Part shown: positions 47,066 to 55,804 of the stretch, piece by piece
How positions within the stretch are numbered: the first letter of the stretch is position 1
Layout of the letters: every line of letters starts with the position of its first letter
NCBI RefSeq assembly: GCF_020532555.1
Contig: NZ_JAJBBR010000005.1
Span: 248,001 to 312,000, forward strand
Source of the DNA: Microvirga lenta
GTDB lineage: Bacteria > Pseudomonadota > Alphaproteobacteria > Rhizobiales > Beijerinckiaceae
DNA length: 64,000 bases
Direction of reading: 5' to 3'
Made by a program: the position numbers and the translations under genes
Notes under the pieces: model-generated
The model's database searches: none
What the model saw: the letters and a program-made list of their open reading frames with translations, nothing else
What the model was told of the DNA's origin: nothing

Positions 47066-48037
47066 CTATTCGATCATCGAGCGGGTGTCATCCTCGGCCA
47101 GCATCCGCCTGGCCTCGGCGGAATCCCGGTCCATCTGCGCGATCAGGGCCTCGATCCCGTCGAAACGCAGCTCACCCCGGATCCAGCCGACGAACTCCAC
47201 GTCGAGGGTTCGCCCGTAGAGGTCGCCCGCGAAATCGAAGAGATGCACCTCGAGAAGAGGCGCGCCGTTGTCGAAGGTCGGGCGGCGGCCGAAGCTGGCG
47301 ACGCCGTCCACGGTCCTGCCGCCGACATTCGCCCGCACGGCGTAGATCCCGTGGTGCAGGCGGCAATCGTCGGAAAGGCGCATATTGGCGGTGGGATAGC
47401 CGAGATCGCGCCCGCGCTTGTCGCCGTGGCGCACCTCCGCCTGAAGAAACCAGCGATATCCCAGAAGCCGGTTGGCGAGGGCCACGTCGCCCGCTTCCAG
47501 CGCCGTGCGGATGGAGCTGGAGGAAACGGGTTCCGTGCCCTGGGTCACGGCAGGCGCGATCAGGCAGTCCATGCCCCGCGCGGCGCAGAGCTCCTGCATC
47601 CTGGCGGGATTGCCCTCGCGCCCGCGGCCGAAATGGAAGTCGTGGCCGATCACGACGCCCGACACGTGCAGGTCCCGGTGCAGGACGTCCACGAATTCCT
47701 CGGCGCTCAGGGCGGCGAGATCTTTGCCGAAGCGCCTGAGGAAGACGCCGGCAAGGCCGAGCCGGGCCATGACGGCGAGCTTGATCGGCTCCGGCGTGAT
47801 GCGGAAAAGCGGCTTGTCCGGCTGGAAGAAAGCCCGCGGATGCGGCTCGAAGGTGACGACGGCTCCGGGGCGGCCGGACTTCACCGCCATCCCGATCAGG
47901 TGCTGGTGCCCGCGATGGACGCCGTCGAAATTGCCGATGGCCGCCATGGCGCCCCGCAGGCTCGCGGGCACGGCTTCGCCGTCGCGGCACACCACGAAGG
48001 AGGACGGCACCTTTCGGGAAGCGTGTTCGGAGAACAT
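47066..48037 (-). CDS. ribF: Bifunctional riboflavin kinase / FAD synthetase
   Basis: The 323-residue protein has an N-terminal nucleotidyltransferase domain with GNFDGVHRGHQHLI (about 32-45) and SSSIRTALEAGDV, and a C-terminal riboflavin kinase domain with GRDLGYPTANMRL and HHGIYAVRANVGG. It phosphorylates riboflavin to FMN and adenylates FMN to FAD. The upstream HAD hydrolase gene is 63 bases away on the same strand, a frequent pairing in this order. Confidence 0.95.
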   Translation of the reverse strand: MFSEHASRKVPSSFVVCRDGEAVPASLRGAMAAIGNFDGVHRGHQHLIGMAVKSGRPGAVVTFEPHPRAFFQPDKPLFRITPEPIKLAVMARLGLAGVFLRRFGKDLAALSAEEFVDVLHRDLHVSGVVIGHDFHFGRGREGNPARMQELCAARGMDCLIAPAVTQGTEPVSSSSIRTALEAGDVALANRLLGYRWFLQAEVRHGDKRGRDLGYPTANMRLSDDCRLHHGIYAVRANVGGRTVDGVASFGRRPTFDNGAPLLEVHLFDFAGDLYGRTLDVEFVGWIRGELRFDGIEALIAQMDRDSAEARRMLAEDDTRSMIE

Positions 48038-48100
48038 GGGATCAGGCGGGCTTGTGCGGGAACCGGACCCTGTCGAAATCCGGCCGGTGGGTCAAGGCGT

Positions 48101-48982
48101 TCAGGCGGCCCAGGACAGGGCGTCCGTGATCGCCTGCGGCCGCACGGGCTGGAGATCGACCCAGTCCTGCACATGCTGCGAGACGAGCGGTCCCATATGG
48201 GCGTTCAGCTCCTCCGCATGAATGCCGCGGGCGATCAGAAGGGAGTCGATCCCGTAGCCTGCGGCCCCCGCAATGTCGGTGCGGATGGCGTCGCCGATGG
48301 CGAGCACCCGATCCTTGGGAATCTCGCGGCCGTTGAGCTCGGCGGCCATGGCGATGGCCCGCTCGTAGACCGGAGCGTGCGGCTTGCCGGCATAGAAGAC
48401 CTCGCCGCCCATCTCCTCGTAGAGCTGCGCGATGGCGCCGGCACAGGGCACCATCACGTGGCCCCGCTCCACCACGAGGTCCGGATTGGCGCAGACCATC
48501 CAGAGATTGCGCTCGAGCATGGCCTCGAGGCGGGGACGGTAATCCTCCGCCGTCTCCGTCTCGTCGTCCTCCAGCCCCGAGCAGACCACGTAATCGGCCT
48601 CCCCGATGGAGCCGAAGCGCACATCGAGCCCCGTATAGATCGGCCGGTCCCGGGGCGGGCCGATATGGTGGACGACCTTGTCGAGCCGCTCCTCGATGGC
48701 AAGGCGGGTGAGGTCTCCCGAAGTGACGATGGCGTCATAGGCCGAGCGGGGAACGCCGAACCCATCGAGCTGCGTGCCCACGGCGCTTCCGGGACGGGGC
48801 GCGTTGGAGACGAGAACGACGCGTCCTCCCCCCTCGCGGAACCGGGTCAGCGCTTCGCTGGCGGGCTCGAAGGCTTTGACGCCGTTGTGCAGAACGCCCC
48901 ACACATCGCAGAGAACGAGATCGTAGCGGTCGGCAAGGGGTTTCAGTCCCTCGACAAGAGCGGGGCGAAGAGAGGCGGTCAT
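48101..48982 (-). CDS. HAD-type phosphatase, TIGR01459-like
   Basis: The 293-residue protein belongs to the NagD-type HAD group: the nucleophile motif is LCDVWGVLHNG (about 24-34), followed by VVLVSNAPRPG (motif II) and AGKPHAPVYERA, with AIGDAIRTDIAGAAGYG as the metal-binding end. It should dephosphorylate a small phosphate ester in the cytoplasm; the substrate is not known. It precedes ribF, and a link to FMN or riboflavin phosphate is a reasonable but unproven idea. Confidence 0.87.
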   Translation of the reverse strand: MTASLRPALVEGLKPLADRYDLVLCDVWGVLHNGVKAFEPASEALTRFREGGGRVVLVSNAPRPGSAVGTQLDGFGVPRSAYDAIVTSGDLTRLAIEERLDKVVHHIGPPRDRPIYTGLDVRFGSIGEADYVVCSGLEDDETETAEDYRPRLEAMLERNLWMVCANPDLVVERGHVMVPCAGAIAQLYEEMGGEVFYAGKPHAPVYERAIAMAAELNGREIPKDRVLAIGDAIRTDIAGAAGYGIDSLLIARGIHAEELNAHMGPLVSQHVQDWVDLQPVRPQAITDALSWAA

Positions 48983-49033
48983 GGGAGCTCGCTGGCTGTG
49001 AACCCGGGCGGGTAGGCTGTCCCGCCCCCGAAG

Positions 49034-50422
49034 TCAACCGGCGTGGCGCAGCACCGGTTCGCGGGCATCAGCAGAAAAGGCGGTTTTCGCGGAGGACGGC
49101 CCCAGCACATCCCCCCGGATCGCCCGAGGCGCGGCGAAGACGAAGCCCTGGGCCAGCGGCACGCCGAGCTCGGCGAGAGCCGGCACCGCCTCCTCGCGCT
49201 CGACCCGCTCGGCCACGAGCTTGATGCCCTCGCGCCGCAGGACGGAGGCGAAGTCGCGCACCCCGATGTCGTGGCCGAACCCGCGGCTCTCTTCCTTCTC
49301 GGCGGTCGCGATCATCAGCTCGGCCGGAAGCTTCAGGAAACGCACCCCGAGATCGGCCATGGCCGGCGCGTCGAAGGCCAGATCGGCGGCCCGGTCGATC
49401 GAGAAGGGCACGCCCCGGTCGCGAAGGGCGGCGAGCGCCTCCTTCTGGTCCCTATCGAGGCTGCGCCAGGCTGCCTGAGGAATTTCCAGCACGACCTTGC
49501 CGGCGATTTCGGGAGCGTCGTCCATCACCCGGGCGAGGGAGTACAGGAAACCGGGCTCCCTGATCGACCGGGGCGAGAGATTGACGGCGACGATGGCCTC
49601 GCTCCCGCGGGCCACCAGATGGCGCGCCACGGCAACAGCCCGCACCACCATCCGCCGGTCGAATTCCGGCGCACGGCCGAGGCGCTCCAGGACGGGCAGG
49701 AACTCGATGGGACCGAGGAGCGTGCCGTCCACCAGCCGCAGGCGGGCGAGAGCCTCGTAGAAGCGGATCTTGCGCTGAGGCAGGGCCACGACCGGCTGCA
49801 GGTGGAGCTCGATCCGGTCGGCCTCGAAAGCCTGCGTCGCCAGCCGCATGCGTCCGATCTCGTCCTCCGTGGGCTGGGGACGGGCGGGAAGCAGGGACGG
49901 CTCGGGCTGAATATCCGGCAGGGAGGCGAGCGCCTCCACCACGTGCCGGTCCGGGGCGGGCCTGGATGAGAGCCTCTCGCCCCCGTCCGACCTCGCGCCG
50001 CCGTTCAGGGTGTCCTTCAGGTCGGCCACGTCCCGGTTCTGCGCGGCCACGCTCCGGGCGAGCTCGCGCACGACTCCGCCCAGAAGGCCGACGGTGCCGG
50101 TCACTTCCGCCACGGTGGAGCGCAGGGCGGGATTGGCCTCGGGCGCGCGAACGTGCTTCTCGAGCTTGACCAGCCGATTGGCCAGGAAGGCGACATCCGA
50201 GGAGGCCTTCTCGGCGGCCTTCGTCGCGGCATCCGTCCGCAGCCACAGGATGGCGATGCCCGTCAGCGCGGCCACATGGAGAAGCGCCATGCCCGTGACG
50301 GCGGCCCCGATCCCCATGGAAATCGCCACGACGATCACCGCCGCAGCCGATGCCAGGCCGAGGGCGAACGGCGTCGCCTCTCTTCCTTTGAAGAAAAACA
50401 GCCTTTTGGCCGTTGTTACCAT
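49034..50422 (-). CDS. EAL-domain protein with degenerate active site
   Basis: The 462-residue protein has two membrane helices at the N-terminus (about 18-37 and 41-61), a coiled linker and an EAL domain (about 195-435). Active-site residues E223 (EAL), N281, E313, D343, K364, E405 and Q425 are present, but the usual DDFG loop reads DRAADL (343-348), replacing the second catalytic aspartate with arginine. Active c-di-GMP phosphodiesterases need both aspartates for the metal pair, so this may be a c-di-GMP-binding sensor rather than an enzyme. It follows the HAD-ribF run and has no sensor domain that I recognise. Confidence 0.88.
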   Translation of the reverse strand: MVTTAKRLFFFKGREATPFALGLASAAAVIVVAISMGIGAAVTGMALLHVAALTGIAILWLRTDAATKAAEKASSDVAFLANRLVKLEKHVRAPEANPALRSTVAEVTGTVGLLGGVVRELARSVAAQNRDVADLKDTLNGGARSDGGERLSSRPAPDRHVVEALASLPDIQPEPSLLPARPQPTEDEIGRMRLATQAFEADRIELHLQPVVALPQRKIRFYEALARLRLVDGTLLGPIEFLPVLERLGRAPEFDRRMVVRAVAVARHLVARGSEAIVAVNLSPRSIREPGFLYSLARVMDDAPEIAGKVVLEIPQAAWRSLDRDQKEALAALRDRGVPFSIDRAADLAFDAPAMADLGVRFLKLPAELMIATAEKEESRGFGHDIGVRDFASVLRREGIKLVAERVEREEAVPALAELGVPLAQGFVFAAPRAIRGDVLGPSSAKTAFSADAREPVLRHAG

Positions 50423-50616
50423 GGGTGCCCCCGCTCCCCGTGGTTTCGCGTCAAAACCAGCGAATCAATTGTGCAACGATGTTGTCCGAGAGGCACCTGA
50501 ACCGCAAGTGCAGCATTATTTCAAGTGCCGCATGTCGAGGATTTGATTAACAGGTCGATCTTGCCTGGACCTGTCCCCAGGCGGCGATCGACAGGACGAG
50601 CGAAAGGATGAGACCG

Positions 50617-50838
50617 ATGGAAGAGCCCCGGAAGGATTTGCTGATGCAGGTGGAGGGAATGACCTGCCAGGGTTGCGTGAGCGCCGTGACGAAGGCCGTC
50701 CAGCGCCTCGATCCCAGCGCCAAGGTCGATGTGGATCTGGACCACGGCCGGGTTCACATCACCACCTGCGCGCAGAGCCTGGAGGTGGCGCAGGCGCTGA
50801 ACGCCGCCGGCTACGAGGCGCGCGCCATGACGCTGTGA
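50617..50838 (+). CDS. CopZ-like heavy-metal-binding chaperone
   Basis: I start at the ATG at 50617 (73 residues), with AAGGA at 50604-50608 nine bases before it; an ATG at 50608 is less well placed. It is a single HMA domain with the metal site MTCQGC (about 15-20) and the usual beta-alpha-beta pattern. It likely carries Cu(I) between partners in the cytoplasm. No copper ATPase is in the window, so the partner is unknown. The 194-base spacer to the EAL gene shows no other gene. Confidence 0.88.
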   Translation: MEEPRKDLLMQVEGMTCQGCVSAVTKAVQRLDPSAKVDVDLDHGRVHITTCAQSLEVAQALNAAGYEARAMTL

Positions 50839-50944
50839 CGGGAGGCCGATGAGGCTCTTGCAACCCTTGTCCCCGCAAAAGTCCTTTTGCGCCCCTGGGA
50901 AGCACTGATAGGCTGACCTCGAGAGTTCATTTCCGGGGACCGCC

Positions 50945-52294
50945 ATGACCGCACAGACATCCAGAGCCGCCAACGATCTGTCCGCACCGAACGATCTGGA
51001 AGCGTGGTGGCTTCCGTTCACGGCGAACCGCTCCTTCAAGGCGCGCCCCCGGATGATCGCCCGCGCCAAGGACATGCACTACTACACGCCGGAAGGACGC
51101 GCCGTGATCGACGGCGCGGCCGGTCTGTGGTGCTGCAACGCGGGGCATAACCGCGACGAGATCACCGCCGCGATCCAGAAGCAGGCGGCAGAGCTCGACT
51201 ATTCCCCCGCCTTCCAGTTCGGCCACGCGGCCGGCTTCGCGACCGCGGCGCGGATCGCCCAGCTCGCCCCCGGCGACCTCGACCACGTGTTCTTCTGCAA
51301 TTCCGGCTCGGAGGCGGTCGACACCGCCCTCAAGATCGCGCTGGCCTATTGGAACGTTCAGGGCCAGGGCAGCCGCACGCGCCTGATCGGCCGCGAGCGC
51401 GGCTATCACGGCGTCGGCTTCGGCGGCATTTCGGTCGGCGGCATCGTCAAGAACCGCCAGTTCTTCGGCTCGCTGCTGGCCGGCGTCGATCACCTGCCCC
51501 ACACCTATAACCGGGCCGAGCAGGCCTTCTCCCGCGGCGAGCCGGAATGGGGCGCGCATCTGGCGGACGATCTGGAGCGCATCGTGGCGCTGCACGACGC
51601 CTCCACCATCGCGGCCGTGATCGTCGAGCCGATGGCGGGCTCCACCGGCGTGCTGCCGCCGCCGAAGGGATACCTGCAGCGCCTGCGCCAGATCTGCGAC
51701 AAGTACGGCATCCTGCTGATCTTCGACGAGGTCATCTCCGGCTTCGGCCGCCTCGGCACCGCCTTCGCGGCCGAGCGCTACGGCGTGATCCCGGACATGA
51801 TCACCTTCGCCAAGGGCGTGAATTCCGGCACCGTGCCCATGGGCGGCGTGATCGTGCGCAAGGGCATCCACGACGCCTTCATGAAGGGGCCCGACAACAT
51901 GATCGAGCTCTTCCACGGCTACACCTATTCCGGCCATCCGCTGGCCTGCGCGGCGGCTCTCGCCACCCAGGACATCTACCGCGACGAGAAGCTGTTCGAA
52001 CGCGCCAAGGCCCTGGAGCCGGTCTGGGCCGACGCGATCCATTCGCTCAAGGGCCTGCCGAACGTGCTCGACATCCGCACCATCGGCCTCGTGGGCGCCA
52101 TCGACCTCGCCTCGCGTCCCGACGCCGTCGGCGCCCGCGCCTTCGAGGCCATGGACCGCGGCTTCCACGAGCATGACGTGATGATGCGCATCACCGGCGA
52201 CACCATCGCCCTCTCCCCGCCCCTCATCGTCTCCGAGGACCAGATCGGCGAAATCGCCGACAAGGTCGGACAGGTGATCAAGGCGGTGGCGTAA
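50945..52294 (+). CDS. Class III omega-amino acid-pyruvate transaminase
   Basis: The 449-residue PLP enzyme resembles beta-alanine:pyruvate aminotransferases: WWLPFTANRSFK near the start, GAAGLWCCNAGHNR, CNSGSEAVDTALK for the phosphate site, IFDEVISGFGRLG for the pyridine ring, and the Schiff-base lysine in TFAKGVNSG near 287. Likely amino donors are beta-alanine or similar omega-amino acids with pyruvate as acceptor. It has no visible operon partner. A palindromic element follows its stop. Confidence 0.9.
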   Translation: MTAQTSRAANDLSAPNDLEAWWLPFTANRSFKARPRMIARAKDMHYYTPEGRAVIDGAAGLWCCNAGHNRDEITAAIQKQAAELDYSPAFQFGHAAGFATAARIAQLAPGDLDHVFFCNSGSEAVDTALKIALAYWNVQGQGSRTRLIGRERGYHGVGFGGISVGGIVKNRQFFGSLLAGVDHLPHTYNRAEQAFSRGEPEWGAHLADDLERIVALHDASTIAAVIVEPMAGSTGVLPPPKGYLQRLRQICDKYGILLIFDEVISGFGRLGTAFAAERYGVIPDMITFAKGVNSGTVPMGGVIVRKGIHDAFMKGPDNMIELFHGYTYSGHPLACAAALATQDIYRDEKLFERAKALEPVWADAIHSLKGLPNVLDIRTIGLVGAIDLASRPDAVGARAFEAMDRGFHEHDVMMRITGDTIALSPPLIVSEDQIGEIADKVGQVIKAVA

Positions 52295-52305
52295 GCTCCC
52301 TCGCC

Positions 52306-52345
52306 GTCATTCCGGGACGGCCCTTTGGGCCGGGCCCGGAATGAC
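52306..52345. repeat. REP-like palindrome after the transaminase gene
   Basis: GTCATTCCGGG (52306-52316) and CCCGGAATGAC (52335-52345) are perfect inverted repeats, and the 18-base centre contains a nested GGCC-CTTTG-GGCC hairpin. Elements of the form GTCATTCCGG...CCGGAATGAC are frequent in intergenic DNA of this order. It lies 11 bases past the stop and could also act as a transcript end. Confidence 0.7.
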
Positions 52346-52446
52346 ACGTTTGGCGCCGCCTCACAGCAACAACCCTTGCCCCTCCCGCCGTCGCGGGTTA
52401 GGACGCGCCCACGCTTTCTCTTGAAAAACTGGCTGTCCTGAAAACC

Positions 52447-53931
52447 ATGTCCAAGGCCGACAAACTCAAGGCCCGCGCGCCGCGCGGCTTTGCCGATCGC
52501 GGTCCCGCCGATCTCGCGGCGACCGAGCGGATGCTCGCGGCCATCCGCGAAACCTACGAACTCTACGGATTCGAGGGCGTCGAGACGCCCTTCGTCGAGT
52601 ATACGGACGCGCTCGGCAAGTTCCTGCCCGACCAGGACCGGCCCAACGAGGGCGTGTTCTCCTTCCAGGACGACGATGAGCAGTGGCTGTCCCTGCGCTA
52701 CGACCTGACGGCGCCGCTCGCCCGCTATGTGGCCGAGAATTTCGACGCCCTGCCCAAGCCCTATCGCAGCTACCGGGCGGGCTGGGTGTTTCGCAACGAG
52801 AAGCCAGGTCCCGGCCGCTTCCGCCAGTTCATGCAGTTCGACGCCGACACGGTCGGCGCGGCTTCCGTGGCCGCCGATGCGGAAATCTGCATGATGGCGG
52901 CCGACACGCTGGAAAAGGTCGGCATCAAGCGCGGCGACTACCTGATCAAGGTGAACAACCGCAAGGTGCTCGACGGCGTGCTCGAGGCCATCGGCCTCGG
53001 CGGCGAGGATCAGGCCGGCCAGCGCCTCACGGTCCTGCGCGCCATCGACAAGCTCGACCGCCTCGGTCCCGACGGGGTGCGCCAGCTCCTGGGCGCCGGC
53101 CGCAAGGACGAAAGCGGCGACTTCACCAAGGGTGCGGGACTGGAGCCGGACGCCATCGAGCGCGTGCTGGCCTTCACCAGCGCCAGGGCCGAGACGAATG
53201 CCGCGACGGTCGAAAACCTGCGAGGCGTCGTCGGCTCCTCGACCCGAGGCGCCGAAGGCGCGAACGAGCTGGCGGAGATCGCGGCGCTCGTCGCGGGCTC
53301 GGATTACGAGGACCGGATCGTGATCGATCCGTCCGTGGTGCGCGGCCTCGAATATTACACCGGCCCCGTCTACGAGGCGGAGCTGACCTTCCAGGTGCAG
53401 GACGAGGACGGGCGCCCCGTCCGCTTCGGCTCCGTCGGCGGCGGAGGGCGGTATGACGGCCTCGTCGGCCGCTTCCGGCCGGAGCCGGTTCCGGCGACCG
53501 GCTTCTCCATCGGCGTGTCGCGCCTGTTCTCCGCCCTCAAGACCGTGAAGAGCCCCATCGTCTCCGGCCAGGAACAGCCCGGCCCCGTGGTGGTGCTGGT
53601 CATGGACCGGGACCAGATCGCCGCCTATCAGCGCATGGTCTCGACCCTGCGCCAGGCCGGCATCCGGGCCGAGCTCTATCTCGGCTCGTCGGGAATGAAG
53701 GCCCAGATGAAATATGCCGACAAGCGCCAGAGCCCCTGCGTGATCATCCAGGGCTCCAACGAGCGCGAGCGCGGCGAGGTCGAGATCAAGGACCTCATCG
53801 AGGGCGCCAAGGCGGCGGAGGCGATTGCCTCCAACGAGGAATGGAAGGCGGCCCGGCCGGCCCAGTTCTCGGTGTCCGAGGACCGGATCGTCGAGGCCGT
53901 GCGCGAGGTGCTGGGGCGGCATTTCGGTTAA
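52447..53931 (+). CDS. hisS: Histidyl-tRNA synthetase
   Basis: The 494-residue class II synthetase has motif 2 ([18 protein letters not shown]), the histidine-binding [15 protein letters not shown], and [13 protein letters not shown] near motif 3, with the anticodon-binding domain at the C-terminus. It charges tRNA-His. It lies 775 bases before hisZ, a paralogue of its catalytic domain, so the histidine-related genes are grouped here. The 152 bases before it carry the palindrome and show no T-box. Confidence 0.95.
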   Translation: MSKADKLKARAPRGFADRGPADLAATERMLAAIRETYELYGFEGVETPFVEYTDALGKFLPDQDRPNEGVFSFQDDDEQWLSLRYDLTAPLARYVAENFDALPKPYRSYRAGWVFRNEKPGPGRFRQFMQFDADTVGAASVAADAEICMMAADTLEKVGIKRGDYLIKVNNRKVLDGVLEAIGLGGEDQAGQRLTVLRAIDKLDRLGPDGVRQLLGAGRKDESGDFTKGAGLEPDAIERVLAFTSARAETNAATVENLRGVVGSSTRGAEGANELAEIAALVAGSDYEDRIVIDPSVVRGLEYYTGPVYEAELTFQVQDEDGRPVRFGSVGGGGRYDGLVGRFRPEPVPATGFSIGVSRLFSALKTVKSPIVSGQEQPGPVVVLVMDRDQIAAYQRMVSTLRQAGIRAELYLGSSGMKAQMKYADKRQSPCVIIQGSNERERGEVEIKDLIEGAKAAEAIASNEEWKAARPAQFSVSEDRIVEAVREVLGRHFG

Positions 53932-53999
53932 GGGCTGGACCTGGGAACTCCGCCCCCGCGCTGCGGGTTGTTCTCAAGCTTGACCATCAGGAGACCGTC

Positions 54000-54467
54000 A
54001 TGGCGAAGGCCAAAGCGAAGAAGAGTTCCGACAAGGCCGACAAGTCGAAGAAGAAGAAGAGCACGACCGCGAAGCTCTCGAAGTCCGTGAAGAAATCCGG
54101 CCTCATGGACATGTTCAACACGAGCCTGGGCCGCGAGATCCTGGCCGATGCGCTCATCGCGGCCGCAGGGGCCGCCGCAGCGGCCCTCACCCGCACCCGC
54201 ACCGCCCAGAAGGCCGGGGCTGCCGCCGTGGACGCGGGATCGAAGGCGGCCGATGCCACCACCGACACCGTCAACACCGCCAGCAGCGCCGTTGCCCATG
54301 TGGTGACCGAAGCCGCGCGCCAGTTCCTACCTCCCTCGCTCCTGGGAGAGGACGAAGCCGACGAGAAGCCCAAGCGCAAGAAGGTGCAGTACGCCCATCT
54401 CTCCAGCGACCACAGCAAGCGCAAGACGTCGCGCAAGACCAAGGACGACAAGGCGGAAAAGCACTGA
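54000..54467 (+). CDS. Lysine-rich protein with hydrophobic centre
   Basis: I start at the ATG at 54000 (155 residues), with AGGAGA at 53989-53994. The first 36 residues and the last 35 are highly basic and lysine-rich (AKAKAKKSSDKADKSKKKK and KPKRKKVQ), while the middle (about 48-64) is a long alanine-rich hydrophobic stretch, LADALIAAAGAAAAALT. I do not recognise a family. The basic ends suggest nucleic-acid binding, perhaps histone H1-like, and the centre could be a membrane anchor or amphipathic helix. It lies between hisS and hisZ without an obvious link to histidine. Confidence 0.75.
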   Translation: MAKAKAKKSSDKADKSKKKKSTTAKLSKSVKKSGLMDMFNTSLGREILADALIAAAGAAAAALTRTRTAQKAGAAAVDAGSKAADATTDTVNTASSAVAHVVTEAARQFLPPSLLGEDEADEKPKRKKVQYAHLSSDHSKRKTSRKTKDDKAEKH

Positions 54468-54548
54468 GCTCCTGCCCCGCAGCCCTCATGCCGAGGAGGG
54501 CCGCAGGCCCGTCCCGAAGCACGAGGGCGTCTCCGACGCGCACTGGAT

Positions 54549-54591
54549 CATCCTTCGAGACGCAGCCTTCCGGCTGCTCCTCGGGATGAGG
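54549..54591. repeat. Palindromic intergenic element before hisZ
   Basis: CATCCTTCGAGACGCAGCC and GGCTGCTCCTCGGGATGAGG form an imperfect inverted repeat. Sequences of the type CATCCTTCGAGACG...CTCCTC-GGATGAGG are common dispersed palindromes in Hyphomicrobiales. A degraded related segment appears at about 54488-54530 (CCTCATGCCGAGGAGGGCCGC). Together they fill most of the 239-base gap before hisZ. Confidence 0.65.
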
Positions 54592-54706
54592 TCGTCGGGT
54601 TTCAGGATTTCGTCTCCCTCTCGCCGTTCACCCTGCCTGCCGAAAACGGTCGCCTTCCCTGCCAAGCATTGCTAGAGAGCGTGCGGATCAAGGGATTGCG
54701 ACGCCA

Positions 54707-55804
54707 GTGACGGAGACGGATGCCATTCTTGCGCTGATCGCGCTTTTCGAGCGCGAGGGCTATGCGCGCATCGAGCCGCCGGTGCTTCAGCCGGCGGACG
54801 TGTTCATCGACCTGTCGGGAGAGGACATCCGGCGCCGGATGTTCGTGACCCAGGACGCGGCGGGCACCGAACTGTGCCTGCGGCCCGAATACACCATTCC
54901 CGTCTGCCTTCAGCATCTGGAGCATCGCGGCGCGAGGCCGTCGGGCTATTGCTATGGCGGTCCCGTCTTCCGCATGCGCCCCAACGAGAGCGGCGAGTTC
55001 CTCCAGGCGGGCCTCGAATCCGTCGGCCGCACCGACGTGGCGGCGGCCGACGCCGAGATCCTCGGCCTCGCTCTCGAAGGCCTTGCGGGCATCAGCGACC
55101 GGCGCCACCGGGTCAGGCTCGGCGACATGGGGCTTCTCAACGCCCTCATCGACGCCCTAGGCATCGCCCCGGCCGCCAAGCGCCGGGTGATGCGCGCCAT
55201 CGTGTCGGGCCAGGGTCTCGCGAGCCTGAGCGAGCCGGAGGGCCCCGGCCAGCCGGAACATGCGGGCCTTCTCGCCGCCATCGAGGGACAGGCCCCTCAA
55301 GCCGCCAAGGCCTTCGTGGAGGACATCCTCTCCATCGCCGGCATCGCCCGCGTCGGCGGGCGCAGCGCGGGCGAGATCGCCGAGCGCTTCCTGGCCCGCG
55401 CCGCCAACCGCTCCGGCCTGCCGGACGAGGCCCGGCAGGTGCTGGAGCGCTATCTCGCCATTTCCGGCGACCCCGACCAGGTGGCCGGCGCCGTCCGGGC
55501 CCTGGCGAGGGATGCCGGGCTCGATCTGTCCGAGGCGCTCGGCGCCTTCGAGGAGCGCACGGGCTTCATGGCGGCGCGAGGGCTGGACGTGAGCGCCTTC
55601 TCGTTCGCCGCCACCTTCGCCCGCAACCTGGATTACTATACCGGCTTCATCTTCGAGGTGCAGGACGCGGACCGCAGCGACGCCAAGCCCGTGGTGGGCG
55701 GCGGACGCTACGACCGGCTGCTCCAGCATCTCGGCGCCGAGGAGCCGATCCCGGCGGTCGGCTGCTCCTTCTGGCTCGACCGCATCCTGGGAGCCGCCCA
55801 ATGA
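54707..55804 (+). CDS. hisZ: ATP phosphoribosyltransferase regulatory subunit
   Basis: The 365-residue protein starts at a GTG and is a HisS-like class II fold without an anticodon domain, as expected for HisZ. Blocks include YARIEPPVLQPADVFIDLSGEDIRRRM cut short near the N-terminus, a motif-2-like FRMRPNESGEFLQAGLES and ARNLDYYTGFIFEV. HisZ is not catalytic for charging; it forms a complex with HisG and carries histidine feedback control. It overlaps hisG by four bases (ATGA). Confidence 0.93.
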   Translation: MTETDAILALIALFEREGYARIEPPVLQPADVFIDLSGEDIRRRMFVTQDAAGTELCLRPEYTIPVCLQHLEHRGARPSGYCYGGPVFRMRPNESGEFLQAGLESVGRTDVAAADAEILGLALEGLAGISDRRHRVRLGDMGLLNALIDALGIAPAAKRRVMRAIVSGQGLASLSEPEGPGQPEHAGLLAAIEGQAPQAAKAFVEDILSIAGIARVGGRSAGEIAERFLARAANRSGLPDEARQVLERYLAISGDPDQVAGAVRALARDAGLDLSEALGAFEERTGFMAARGLDVSAFSFAATFARNLDYYTGFIFEVQDADRSDAKPVVGGGRYDRLLQHLGAEEPIPAVGCSFWLDRILGAAQ

